Positions 27,087 through 35,350 of a DNA stretch of 64,000 nucleotides are shown piece after piece (the first letter of the stretch is position 1; each line of letters begins with the position of its first letter). Where the stretch lies: NCBI RefSeq assembly GCF_009707545.1, contig NZ_WLYK01000002.1, positions 186,001 to 250,000 on the forward strand, given 5' to 3'. A program made the translations under genes and the position numbers. Below the pieces are notes generated by a model. The model made no database searches. It was given only the letters and a program-made list of their open reading frames with translations, and had not been told where the DNA came from. The DNA comes from Nakamurella alba. GTDB lineage: Bacteria; Actinomycetota; Actinomycetes; Mycobacteriales; Nakamurellaceae.

Positions 27087-27249
27087 CGTGCCACCCCTCC
27101 TCTCGTCCCGGCCCGACCGGCCGACCGTGGTTGCCCACAGTACGGGCAGGTGGGCACCGGCGGAACGGGACACGGCGCGGGCAAGCAGAACACCGTGCAG
27201 GACACCTGGTCGGACCCGCGGCCGGGCAGAACCGGGATTCACCCACGGC

Positions 27250-27279
27250 TTGACCGCCTCCGGCGGCCGACCCTAGTGT
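27250..27279 (+). promoter_or_regulatory. Candidate promoter of the enoyl-CoA hydratase gene
   Basis: TTGACC (27250-27255) and TAGTGT (27274-27279) are separated by 18 nt, giving an expected transcript start near 27286 and a leader of ~53 nt. It lies in the 252-bp divergent gap shared with the double TetR gene. Confidence 0.5.
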
Positions 27280-27338
27280 CCGCACAGGGCCCGGGCACGT
27301 CGGTGTGCCGGAGCGAGACCACCACGAGACGAGATCCC

Positions 27339-28163
27339 ATGACGGACTACGCAGATGTGACGCTGACGGTCGAGGACGGGGTCGCACTGCTGACTTTCGC
27401 CCGCCCGGAGCGCCGGAACGCCTTCACCCTGCCGATGCTCGCCGAGGTTCAGGACGCGCTGGCCGCGGCCGACGCCGACCCGGCCGTCCGGGCGGTAGTG
27501 ATCACCGGTGCCGGGGAGCGGTTCTCGCTCGGCGCCGAACTGCGCGGCCCGGACACCCTGCGGCTGGCGGTGGACGACGACCTGGCCGGGCACACGCCGC
27601 GCGGGTACCGGGAGCCGGCCGGCCGGATCAGCGAGCAGATCGCCGGCATGCACGTCCCGGTGATCGGTGCGGTGAACGGCGATGCGGTGGGTGGCGGCGC
27701 CACTATCCTGGCGGCGATGGACGTCCGGATCATGTCCGACCGGGCGCGGATCGGGTTCGTGTTCACCCGGCGCGGCGTGAGCCCCGAGGGCGCGTCCACC
27801 TGGTTCCTGCCGCGGCTCGTCGGGCTGGGCACCGCCACCGACTGGCTGATCTCCGGGCGGATCATCCCGGCTGCCGAGGCGTTGTCCGCCGGCTTCGCCA
27901 CCCGGCTGGTGCCGCCGGAGCAGGTGCTGGAGACCGCACTGGAGTACGCACGGCAGTTCAGCACGGTCACCTCGCCCCGTTCGGTGGCCCTCACCCGGGC
28001 TCTCCTGGCCGCCAGCTTCCACCACCCCGACCCGGCGGCCGCGGCCTACGCCGAGTCGGCCGTCTACCAGGGACTCACCGACACCCCCGATGCCAAGGAG
28101 GGCGTGCTCTCCTTCATCGAGCACCGCGCGCCGGCCTTCACCAGCACCGGCCGGGAGCACTGA
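27339..28163 (+). CDS. Enoyl-CoA hydratase/isomerase (crotonase) family protein
   Basis: 274 residues from ATG 27339. Crotonase motifs: LTFARPERRNAFTLPML, the first oxyanion segment GAGERFSLGAEL, and the second AVNGDAVGGGATILAAMDVR. The usual catalytic glutamates of hydratases sit near RRGVSPEGASTWFLPRLVG; SPEG(A/G)S is common in the type annotated as enoyl-CoA hydratase without proof of activity. The C-terminus (FSTVTSPRSVALTRALLAA) is typical. It would hydrate the enoyl-CoA made by the acyl-CoA dehydrogenase of the divergent operon. The gene is alone on its strand, followed by 310 bp without a gene. Confidence 0.9.
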   Translation: MTDYADVTLTVEDGVALLTFARPERRNAFTLPMLAEVQDALAAADADPAVRAVVITGAGERFSLGAELRGPDTLRLAVDDDLAGHTPRGYREPAGRISEQIAGMHVPVIGAVNGDAVGGGATILAAMDVRIMSDRARIGFVFTRRGVSPEGASTWFLPRLVGLGTATDWLISGRIIPAAEALSAGFATRLVPPEQVLETALEYARQFSTVTSPRSVALTRALLAASFHHPDPAAAAYAESAVYQGLTDTPDAKEGVLSFIEHRAPAFTSTGREH

Positions 28164-28473
28164 CCCGGACTGTCCGGGATCGAGTGCTCCTTCCAGTTCG
28201 CTCGAGGAGCTCCCACCGATTCCTGCTCACCTGGCCAGCACTGACAGGGCCATGTCGACAGAACATGTGAATCGTCCTTCTGGCAATGTCGACAGGAACG
28301 GGCTACGCTTCCCGGAGTGTCGGCGGTCACAGGCACCCGGCGCCGGACGACGGCGGCAAAGCCGGCCCCGACACCCCGACGCAGGCAAGCACGGGCAGCA
28401 CGACACGGACAGCACGACACGCACCAGACACGACGCACACACAGCGGTGGCGTCGGCGGACAGGAGTCGACCA
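28164..28473. other. 310-bp intergenic region with two TGTCGACA palindromes
   Basis: No open frame with a recognisable product. The left part contains TGTCGACA at 28253-28260 and again at 28287-28294, each in the longer direct repeat ATGTCGACAG-AAC. From about 28375 the strand becomes rich in CACGACA/CAGCACG words of low complexity up to the esterase ribosome site. A weak -10-like TACGCT occurs at 28304-28309. Confidence 0.6.
28252..28299. promoter_or_regulatory. Paired TGTCGACA palindromes, candidate operator
   Basis: Two copies of the perfect 8-bp palindrome TGTCGACA, offset by 34 bp, are each extended to ATGTCGACAG(G)AAC. A third palindrome, ACATGT, overlaps the first copy's right flank. 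Such paired sites suggest a dimeric regulator bound upstream of the esterase/BVMO genes. The protein is unknown; the double TetR protein is one candidate. Confidence 0.45.
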
Positions 28474-29346
28474 GTGGTGGCACAGCACGTTGCAGACGCA
28501 CTCGCGAAGGGCTATGCCTTCGCCACGGAGACCACGCTGGAGGGGATCCGCGCCGGCTACGACCGTTGCATGGCCGCCGATCTCCCGCCGGGTGTCTCCG
28601 CCGAGCCGGCCGAGGTCGCCGGGGTCCCCGGCACCTGGTTCCGTCCCGCAGGGGCGGGCACCGACGACGTGGTGCTGTTCCTGCACGGCGGTGGGTACTT
28701 CGCCGGGTCCAGCCGGAGCCACGGCGCACTCGCGGCCCACATCGCCGACGCGGCAGGCCTCGCGACCTTCGCCGCCGACTACCGACTCGCCCCCGAGCAC
28801 CCCTTCCCGGCCGCCGTCGACGACGCGGTGGCGGTGCTCGCCGCGCTCGGATCCTCCAGCAGCGGCAAGGTTTTCGTGGTCGGCGACTCCGCCGGCGGCG
28901 GCCTGACCATGGCCACCCTGCTGGCCACCCGGGACCGCGGCCTGGCCCTGCCGGCCGCGGCCGCCACCATGTCGGCCTGGCTCGACCTGCGGCTGGTGCA
29001 CCCGGACATCGACGAGAAGGCAGCGATCGACCCGGTGGTGTCGCGGGCCGGCCTGGAGTTCAACACCTCGATGTACCTCGGCGGGCAGCCGGCCACCGAT
29101 CCGCTGGCGTCCCCGCTGCTCGGCGACCCGACGGGCCTGCCGCCGCTCCACATGCAGGTCGGCACCGAGGAGGTGCTGCACCAGGACACCGTGCAGTTCG
29201 CGGACAAGGTGCGCGCGGCCGGCGGCGAGGTGACCGTCGAGATCGAGGACGGGATGCCGCACGTGCACCAGATCCTGATCGCCGACCTGCCGGAGGCCAA
29301 GGACTCGGTCGGCCGGATCGGCAAGTTCTTGCGCGCCCACAGCTGA
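28474..29346 (+). CDS. Alpha/beta hydrolase, hormone-sensitive-lipase (HSL) family esterase 1
   Basis: 290 residues from GTG 28474, with AGGAG at 28462-28466. HSL-type esterase: oxyanion motif HGGG at 71-74, YRLAPEHPFPAA, nucleophile S139 in GDSAGG, then the late Asp (VGTEEVLHQD region) and His (GMPHVHQ). It hydrolyses carboxylic esters; in this setting an ester from a Baeyer-Villiger reaction is the natural substrate (inference). It is followed after 119 bp by a second Baeyer-Villiger gene on the same strand. Confidence 0.92.
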   Translation: MVAQHVADALAKGYAFATETTLEGIRAGYDRCMAADLPPGVSAEPAEVAGVPGTWFRPAGAGTDDVVLFLHGGGYFAGSSRSHGALAAHIADAAGLATFAADYRLAPEHPFPAAVDDAVAVLAALGSSSSGKVFVVGDSAGGGLTMATLLATRDRGLALPAAAATMSAWLDLRLVHPDIDEKAAIDPVVSRAGLEFNTSMYLGGQPATDPLASPLLGDPTGLPPLHMQVGTEEVLHQDTVQFADKVRAAGGEVTVEIEDGMPHVHQILIADLPEAKDSVGRIGKFLRAHS

Positions 29347-29465
29347 CCGGGGCGCGGCCTGCTCCGGGCCCCACCTCCGCACCCCTCACCCACGACCACC
29401 GCCCGCCGGGCGGCGGTGCGCTGCCACGCGCCCGCACCCGGCCGGACCGCCAGGAGGACACGACC

Positions 29466-31088
29466 ATGAACGACCCCCAGCCATCCGCCGGCGCCGCCCT
29501 GGATCTCGACGTCCTGGTGATCGGCGCCGGTATCGCCGGCATCTACCAGCTGCACAAGCTGCGCATCGAACACCCCGACCTGAGGGTCGAGGTCGTCGAC
29601 GCGGCCGGCGGTGTGGGCGGCACCTGGTACTGGAACCGTTACCCCGGCGCCCGTTTCGACTCGGAGAGCTACAGCTACGCGTACTTCTTCTCCAAGGAAC
29701 TGCGCGACGACTGGCGGTGGAAGGAACGCTTCTCCGGACAGCCGGAGATCGAGGAATACCTCAACCACGTGGTCGACCGGTTCGAGCTGCGGCCGTACAT
29801 CACCCTGGGCTTCCGGGTGCAGTCGGCGACCTGGGACGAGACCTCCCGGTCCTGGTCGGTGCGGACGGCGGACGGCCAGGAACGCCGCACCCGGTTCCTG
29901 GTGACCGCGGTCGGCCTGCTCTCCGCGCCGCAGTTCCCGATCGCCCCCGGTCGTGAGGAGTTCCGCGGGATCGCCCACCACACGGCGCTCTGGCCGGCCG
30001 GCGGTGTCGACTTCACCGGCAAGCGGGTCGCCGTCATCGGCACCGGTTCCAGCGGCGTGCAGATCACCGGCGCCATCGCCGACGAGGTCGCCTCGCTCAC
30101 CGTCTTCCAACGCACCCCGAACTGGTGCACGCCGCTGAACAACACCCCGATGGGCGACGAGGAGTACGCGGACATCTCGTCCCGGCTCGACGAGATCCAC
30201 GCGACCCTCATGGGCTCCTTCGCCGGGTTCGTGCACCAGTTCCAGCCGGTGTCGGCGTTCGACGTCAGCCCCGAGGACCGGCACCGGCTGTACGAGCAGC
30301 TCTGGGAGCAGCCGGGTTTCGCCAAGTTGCTCGGCAACTACATGGAGGTGCTGTTCTCCCCGGAGATCAACGCCGAGTTCAGTGCGTTCCTGGCTGGCAA
30401 GATCTCCGGACTCGTCACCGACCCCGCGAAGGCGGACAAGCTGATCCCGAAGGACCACGGGTACGGCGTGAAGCGGCCGCCGTTCGAGGCCGGCTACTAC
30501 GCCGCGTTCAACAAGCCGAACGTCGACGTGGTCTCGCTGACCGACTCCCCGATCGAGCGCTTCACCCCGACCGGGCTCATCGCCGGCGGCACCGAGCACG
30601 AGTTCGACATCATCGTCTACGCCACCGGTTTCGACGCGATCACCGGTGCCTTCGACCGGATCGACATCCGGGCCGGCGAGGGGCAGTCGCTGCGCGAGTA
30701 CTGGGAGTACGGCCCGCACACCTTCCTCGGCATGCAGAGCCCCGGATACCCGAACCTGTTCTTCATCGCCGGGCCGCACAGCACCGGCGGCAATGTGCCG
30801 CGGGCGATCGAGGGCCAGGTGGACTTCCTCACCGGACTGCTCACCCGGGCGGTCTCCCACGGGCACGAGCGGGTGGAGGTGACCCCGCAGGCCGAGGTGG
30901 CCTGGACCGAGCACGTGCTCAAGGGGGTCGAGGGCACCGTGGTGGCGGTCGGCAAGGACTGGGCGTTCGGCGGCAACACCCCCGGCAAGAAGCTGGCCTA
31001 CCGGCACTACGGTGGAGGCATCATCACCTACTCCACCCGGTGCGCCGAGGTCGTCGCCGGCGACTACGCGGAGTTCGATTTCGCGTGA
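29466..31088 (+). CDS. Baeyer-Villiger monooxygenase (cyclohexanone/phenylacetone monooxygenase type)
   Basis: 540 residues from ATG 29466, with AGGAGG at 29452-29457. FAD motif GAGIAG at 20-25, GGTWYWNRYPGARFDSES next to it, fingerprint FRGIAHHTALWP at 166-177, NADPH motif GTGSSG at 192-197. Late conserved segments are DIIVYATGFDAITGAFDRID and FFIAGPHSTGGNVPRAIE. The length and motifs are those of type I Baeyer-Villiger enzymes acting on cyclic or aryl ketones. Unlike the first such enzyme in the window it has no N-terminal extension. The stop overlaps the GTG of the next esterase (GTGA), so monooxygenase and esterase are made together. Confidence 0.94.
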   Translation: MNDPQPSAGAALDLDVLVIGAGIAGIYQLHKLRIEHPDLRVEVVDAAGGVGGTWYWNRYPGARFDSESYSYAYFFSKELRDDWRWKERFSGQPEIEEYLNHVVDRFELRPYITLGFRVQSATWDETSRSWSVRTADGQERRTRFLVTAVGLLSAPQFPIAPGREEFRGIAHHTALWPAGGVDFTGKRVAVIGTGSSGVQITGAIADEVASLTVFQRTPNWCTPLNNTPMGDEEYADISSRLDEIHATLMGSFAGFVHQFQPVSAFDVSPEDRHRLYEQLWEQPGFAKLLGNYMEVLFSPEINAEFSAFLAGKISGLVTDPAKADKLIPKDHGYGVKRPPFEAGYYAAFNKPNVDVVSLTDSPIERFTPTGLIAGGTEHEFDIIVYATGFDAITGAFDRIDIRAGEGQSLREYWEYGPHTFLGMQSPGYPNLFFIAGPHSTGGNVPRAIEGQVDFLTGLLTRAVSHGHERVEVTPQAEVAWTEHVLKGVEGTVVAVGKDWAFGGNTPGKKLAYRHYGGGIITYSTRCAEVVAGDYAEFDFA

Positions 31089-32026
31089 CCCCGACCGACC
31101 CTGCCGTGAACACCGCGAACCCTGCCGACGCCACATCGACCCGGACCGACCCGGCGGCGCGCGCGGCCGCACTGTACCGAGCCGTCTTCGACCCCTCCGC
31201 CGACCCGTCGCTGCGCGGGCTGCGCGGCCGGTTCGACCGGATGCTGGACGAGTTCCCGCTCGACGACACGGATGTCGTCGACGAGATCACGGTGGCCGGC
31301 CGGCCGGCGCTGACGGTCGCCCCGGCGGGCGGCGGCACCGGTGTGCTGCTCTGGTTCCACGGCGGCGGGTACGTGATCGGCAGCCCGGCCGGCTACCGGC
31401 ACCTCGGATCGGCGCTGGCCCGGGTGACCGGGCGGACGGTGATCCTGCCCGACTACCGGCTGGCGCCCAAGTACCCGTTCCCGGCCGCTCCGGAGGACGC
31501 GACGGCGATCCTCGGCGAGGTCCTGCAGGCACACCCGTCCGCGGTCCTGGGCGGCGACTCCGCCGGCGGCGGGCTGGCTCTCGTCGCGATGACGGCGCTG
31601 CGCGACTCCGGCGGCGCGCTGCCGACCGCGGCCGTGCTGTTGTCGCCACTCGCCGACCTGACCGGCACGTCGGCCAGTGTGACGGAGCACTCGGCGACCG
31701 ACCCCGCGGTCACCGCCACCTCACTGGCCGACATCCGCGCCGCCTACCTGCAGGGACACGACCCCGCCGATCCCCGGGCCTCCCCCGTGTTCGCCGACCT
31801 GCACGGGCTGCCGCCGGTACTGGTGATGGCCGGCGGCTCGGAGGCGCTGCTGGACGACGCCCGGACGGTCGCCGACCGGATCGGGGAGGCCGGTGGCACC
31901 GTCGAGCTGGTGATCGGCGACGGCATGGTGCACGTCTGGCCGCTGTTCGAGTCCTTCCTGCCGGAGGCCGCCGTGGCGATGGAGAGGATCGGCGGGTTCG
32001 TCGGCGCCGTGCAGACGGTCGGCTGA
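31085..32026 (+). CDS. Alpha/beta hydrolase, HSL-family esterase 2
   Basis: 313 residues from GTG 31085, overlapping the Baeyer-Villiger stop; a second GTG at 31106 is possible. HGGG at 92-95, YRLAPKYPFPAAPEDA, nucleophile S159 in GDSAGG, late Asp near GGSEALLDDA and His in GMVHVWPLF. The direct coupling to a Baeyer-Villiger monooxygenase makes it the probable lactonase or esterase for that enzyme's product. The first ~35 residues are polar and may be flexible. A strong stem-loop follows 14 bp after the stop. Confidence 0.92.
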   Translation: MTPTDPAVNTANPADATSTRTDPAARAAALYRAVFDPSADPSLRGLRGRFDRMLDEFPLDDTDVVDEITVAGRPALTVAPAGGGTGVLLWFHGGGYVIGSPAGYRHLGSALARVTGRTVILPDYRLAPKYPFPAAPEDATAILGEVLQAHPSAVLGGDSAGGGLALVAMTALRDSGGALPTAAVLLSPLADLTGTSASVTEHSATDPAVTATSLADIRAAYLQGHDPADPRASPVFADLHGLPPVLVMAGGSEALLDDARTVADRIGEAGGTVELVIGDGMVHVWPLFESFLPEAAVAMERIGGFVGAVQTVG

Positions 32027-32040
32027 CGCCTGGCACGACA

Positions 32041-32083
32041 CATGCGAAGGCCCCCACCGGGATCCGGTGGGGGCCCTCGCATG
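32041..32083. terminator. Bidirectional stem-loop terminator
   Basis: Arms 32041-32060 and 32064-32083 can pair over 20 bp with a single G-T wobble and a 3-nt loop; the core is GGCCCCCACCGG/CCGGTGGGGGCC. It lies between the plus-strand esterase (ends 32026) and the minus-strand MaoC gene (ends 32122) and could stop transcription from both sides. There is no long T-run, as is common in GC-rich actinobacteria. Confidence 0.8.
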
Positions 32084-32087
32084 TCGG

Positions 32088-32135
32088 TGTCGGAGGTCGA
32101 CGCTGTCGGAGGTCGACGCTGTCAGAGGTCGACGA
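32088..32135. repeat. Three-copy 16-bp tandem repeat crossing a stop codon
   Basis: Units 32088-32103 and 32104-32119 are identical (TGTCGGAGGTCGACGC); the third, 32120-32135, differs at two positions. The third unit contains the stop codon and last codons of the minus-strand MaoC gene, so the array seems to have grown outward from the coding end. Confidence 0.8.
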
Positions 32136-32559
32136 CGGCCGTCCCGCGCAGGGTGACGGTCCCGTCGGCCAGGGCGACCTGCAGGTCCAGCACGGCCCGG
32201 CCCGGCCCGTCTCCGTCGCGCTCGACGGAGGTCACCGTGCCGGTGCAGACCGGCACGCCGTGCACCGGGGTGACCGCGGTGAACCGGGTGGAGAACGACC
32301 GCAACCGGGACTGCGGGATCCAACCGGTCAGCAACCGGCCGAGGTAGGCCATCGACAGCATCCCCTGCGCGAACACGTCGTCCAGACCGGCCGCCCGTGC
32401 CACGTCGATGTCCAGGTGGATGGCGTTGTGGTCGCCGGAGGCGATGCCGAACTCGGCCAGGGTCGTCCGGCTGACCGGGGGCAGCTCGAGCGCGGGAAGC
32501 ACCGCACCCACTGCGATCTCTGCGCTGCCAGGGACGGTGGGGGTCACGTCGACGCTCAT
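32122..32559 (-). CDS. MaoC-like hot-dog dehydratase
   Basis: 145 residues from ATG 32559, overlapping the upstream stop as ATGA. The MaoC/hydratase-2 signature is present: FGIASGDHNAIHLDIDVARAAGL, then AQGMLSMAYLGRLL, containing the Asp-x4-His pair of (R)-specific enoyl-CoA hydratases (D and H of GDHNAIH). The C-terminal strands end in VALADGTVTLRGTAVVDL. It works with the adjacent N-terminal-type dehydratase as a heteromeric hydratase, as with HsdB-type or ChsH1/H2-type pairs in steroid side-chain degradation (family knowledge; substrate unknown). Confidence 0.9.
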   Translation of the reverse strand: MSVDVTPTVPGSAEIAVGAVLPALELPPVSRTTLAEFGIASGDHNAIHLDIDVARAAGLDDVFAQGMLSMAYLGRLLTGWIPQSRLRSFSTRFTAVTPVHGVPVCTGTVTSVERDGDGPGRAVLDLQVALADGTVTLRGTAVVDL

Positions 32560-33011
32560 GCGGCCGCTCCGTTCCGGATGACCGCGACGTTGTCCAGCTC
32601 GGCGACCAGGGTGCCGTCGGCCCGCACCACGTCGGTGTGCCGGACCAGGAAGTCCAGCGCGCCGCCGGCCTTGCTGTAGGTCTGGGTGAAGGTGGAGGTG
32701 AAGGTCAACCGGTCCCCCGCGTGGATGTCGTGGTGGTAGGTGAAGGACTCCTCGCCGTGCAGCACCCGGCCGAGATCCACGCCGTGGCGGGCGATCACGT
32801 CGAAGGTGTCCGACCGTTCCAGGTCCAGCCCGAACAGGATGGTCGGCGGCGCGAGCACGTCCGGGTGGCCGGCCGCGCGGGCCGCGTCGACATCCAGGTA
32901 CACCGGGTCGGTCTCGCCGATCGACTCGGCGAACATCCGGATCCGGCCCCGCTCGACGTCCACCGTGACCGGGGTCTGGGTGAGCCCGACGATCGCCGGG
33001 TCGACGGCCAT
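32556..33011 (-). CDS. FAS1-like/MaoC N-terminal-type dehydratase
   Basis: 151 residues from ATG 33011, sharing one base with the thiolase stop (TGATG). The hot-dog domain of the non-catalytic N-terminal type: IRMFAESIGETDPVYLDVDAA, PPTILFGLDLERSD, LHGEESFTYHHDIHAGDRLT. Partner of the MaoC gene that follows. Such split pairs handle bulky acyl-CoAs, including steroid side chains, because the active site sits between the two subunits. Substrate not determined. Confidence 0.88.
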   Translation of the reverse strand: MAVDPAIVGLTQTPVTVDVERGRIRMFAESIGETDPVYLDVDAARAAGHPDVLAPPTILFGLDLERSDTFDVIARHGVDLGRVLHGEESFTYHHDIHAGDRLTFTSTFTQTYSKAGGALDFLVRHTDVVRADGTLVAELDNVAVIRNGAAA

Positions 33012-34198
33012 CAGGAGACCTTCTCGTACAGCGACACCACGCAGGCGCCGCCGATCCCGATGTTGTGCTGCAGGGCGACGTCGGCCCCCTCCACCTGGCG
33101 CGGCCCGGCCTCGCCGCGCAGCTGCCAGACCAGCTCGGCGCACTGGGCGAGTCCGGTGGCACCCAACGGGTGTCCCTTCGACAGCAGCCCGCCGGACGGG
33201 TTGGTGACCACCCGTCCGCCGTAGGTGTTGTCGCCGTCCATGACGAACTTCTCGGCGGTGCCCTCCGGGGTGAGCCCCAGGCCCTCGTAGGTGATGAGCT
33301 CGTTGGCGGTGAAGCAGTCGTGCAGCTCCACCACCTTGATGTCCTCCGGACCGATGCCGGCCTTTTCGTAGACCGCACGGGAGGCGGCGGCGGTCATGTC
33401 GTACCCGACCGGGCCGCGACCGTCGGCACCGTCGAAGGCGCCCGCGAAGTCGGTGACCAGGGACTGCGCGCGCAGCCGTACCCGCATGTCCAGCCCGCGG
33501 CTGCGGGCGTACTCCTCGCTGTAGACCACCGCGGCGGCGGCACCGCAGGTGGGCGGGCAGCACTGCAGACGGGTCAGCGGGCCCCAGATGTGCGGGGATC
33601 CCATGACCTCCTCGAGGGTGACCTGCTGGCGGAACACCGCGTACGGGTTGTTCGCCGCGTGCTGCCGGGCCTTCACCGAGATCATGCCGAACGTCTCGGG
33701 TCTGGTGCCGAACTTCTCCATGTGGGTCAACCCGGCGCCGCCGAACATCTGCGCGGCCATCGGCGCGTACTGGTCGTACTGCGGATGCGCCTTGACCACG
33801 TCCTCCGACCGCCCGGTCGGGCTGAGCCGGTCGTCCCAGTGCGCCACCAGGGCGCCCGGCCGCATCTGCTCGAAGCCCAGGGCCAGCACGACCTCCGCCT
33901 CACCGGAGGCCACCGCCTGCCGGGCCAGCCACAGCGCGGAAGAGCCGGTGGCGCAGTTGTTGTTGACGTTGACCACCGGCACCCCGGTCAGCCCGAGCGG
34001 GTACAGCGCCGCCTGCCCGGACGTGGAGTCGCCGTAGACGTAGCCCACGTAGGCCTGCTCGATCGCGGCGTAGTCCACGCCCGCGTCGGCCAGTGCCGCG
34101 GCGGCGGCCTGGGATCCCATGTCCTCGTACGCCAGCCCGGCGCTCGGCTTGGCGAAGGGGATCATGCCCACCCCGCCGACCAGAACGGATCGACCCAT
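33011..34198 (-). CDS. SCP-x/lipid-transfer-type thiolase
   Basis: 395 residues from ATG 34198, chosen for GGAAGGAG about 8 nt upstream. Non-decarboxylating-type thiolase fold with the SCP-x style active cysteine C82 in VNNNCATGSSAL, the His of ELHDCFTANELITYEGLG, and GHPLGATGLAQC near the end. The GHP-x-GAT-G motif with a separate cysteine pattern is typical of the lipid-transfer/SCP-x group, which includes thiolases and aldolases (Ltp2-like) of sterol side-chain breakdown. Paired hot-dog dehydratases next to such a thiolase are known from sterol aldolase systems; here the identity (thiolase or retro-aldolase) is open. Confidence 0.9.
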   Translation of the reverse strand: MGRSVLVGGVGMIPFAKPSAGLAYEDMGSQAAAAALADAGVDYAAIEQAYVGYVYGDSTSGQAALYPLGLTGVPVVNVNNNCATGSSALWLARQAVASGEAEVVLALGFEQMRPGALVAHWDDRLSPTGRSEDVVKAHPQYDQYAPMAAQMFGGAGLTHMEKFGTRPETFGMISVKARQHAANNPYAVFRQQVTLEEVMGSPHIWGPLTRLQCCPPTCGAAAAVVYSEEYARSRGLDMRVRLRAQSLVTDFAGAFDGADGRGPVGYDMTAAASRAVYEKAGIGPEDIKVVELHDCFTANELITYEGLGLTPEGTAEKFVMDGDNTYGGRVVTNPSGGLLSKGHPLGATGLAQCAELVWQLRGEAGPRQVEGADVALQHNIGIGGACVVSLYEKVS

Positions 34199-34337
34199 CT
34201 GCCCGTCTCCTTCCCCGGCCACCCCTGTGGAGCCGGACGCGGTTCCCGTGTGCACCGACCACCGATGGGTCGTCGACTAGAACCTGGACTCACACTACCG
34301 GAGAAGCCGCACCGCGAACACTGCTGGATCGCCCACA

Positions 34338-34366
34338 TTGACTGCCGCCACCACCAGAACTATTCT
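34338..34366 (+). promoter_or_regulatory. Promoter of the SDR gene
   Basis: TTGACT (34338-34343), a 17-nt spacer, and TATTCT (34361-34366); predicted start near 34373 with ~120 nt of leader. The box AGAACTATTCTTCAC (34356-34370) surrounds the -10 and is nearly identical to that of the Liv operon promoter. Confidence 0.72.
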
Positions 34367-34492
34367 TCACCCACGGCCCGCCGGGGTGACCGGCGCCGGG
34401 CACAGTGGCCCGTTCGTCGCTGCCGGTCGCGCCGTTCCCACCGCCGGCTGCCTCTCGTGCGGCCGGTGAACAACCCCGAGAGGACCGACCCC

Positions 34493-35314
34493 ATGGGAAA
34501 ACTCGACAACCAGGTCGCCCTGGTCTCCGGCTCCGGCCGCGGGATCGGCCGCGCCGTCGCCGAGAAGCTCGCCGCCGAAGGCGCTGCCGTCGTGGCGAAC
34601 GACCTCGACCCGGGCCCGGCCAAGGAGGTCGCCGAGGCGATCATCGCGGCCGGCGGCCGGGCCGAGATCTGCCCGGGCAGCGTCACCGAACCCGATTTCG
34701 CGGACCGGTTCGTGCAGACCGCGGTGGACGCCTTCGGCGGTGTCGACATCATCGTCAACAACGCCGGTTACACCTGGGACAACGTCATCCAGAAGATGAC
34801 CGACGAGCAGTGGGCCGCCATCCTGGACGTGCACCTGACCGCTCCCTTCCGGATCCTGCGCGCAGCGCAGCCGGTGATCTCGGCCGCGGTGAAGCAGGCC
34901 AGGGCGGACGGCGCACCGGTGCCCGTGCGCAAGATCGTCAACATCTCCTCCGTCGCCGGCCTGGACGGCAACCCGGGCCAGGCCAGCTACTCCTCGGCGA
35001 AGGCCGGCATCGTCGGCCTGACCAAGACGCTGGCCAAGGAGTGGGGCCGCTACAACGTCACGGTCAACGCGGTGGCCTTCGGTGTCATCCGCACCCGGCT
35101 CACCGTGGCGACCGAGAACGAGAGCAACATCGACATCCTCGGCAACGAGATCAAGGTCGGCATCCGCGCCGACGTGCTCGCCCAGGCCGAGCAGTCCATC
35201 GCGCTGGGCCGGGCCGGCACTCCGGAGGAGGCCGCCGGCGCGATCTACCTGCTCTGCTCCCCGGAGTCGAGCTACATCACCGGCCAGGTGCTCACCTGCA
35301 GCGGCGGCCTGTAA
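34493..35314 (+). CDS. SDR-family 3-oxoacyl reductase/hydroxyacyl dehydrogenase
   Basis: 273 residues from ATG 34493, preceded by GAGAGGA. Classical short-chain dehydrogenase: cofactor loop SGSGRGIG (12-19), acidic D38/D40 region (ANDLDPG) favouring NAD, NNAG at 89-92, catalytic S153, Y166 and K170 (YSSAK), ending GQVLTCSGGL. It probably oxidises a 3-hydroxyacyl-CoA or ring alcohol made in the same pathway. An insert of about 15 residues (ENESNIDILGNEIKVGIR) in the substrate loop is longer than usual. Divergent from the thiolase operon. Confidence 0.92.
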   Translation: MGKLDNQVALVSGSGRGIGRAVAEKLAAEGAAVVANDLDPGPAKEVAEAIIAAGGRAEICPGSVTEPDFADRFVQTAVDAFGGVDIIVNNAGYTWDNVIQKMTDEQWAAILDVHLTAPFRILRAAQPVISAAVKQARADGAPVPVRKIVNISSVAGLDGNPGQASYSSAKAGIVGLTKTLAKEWGRYNVTVNAVAFGVIRTRLTVATENESNIDILGNEIKVGIRADVLAQAEQSIALGRAGTPEEAAGAIYLLCSPESSYITGQVLTCSGGL

Positions 35315-35350
35315 CCGGTCCGCACCGCCGCTGTCGTCACACCACTGCCG

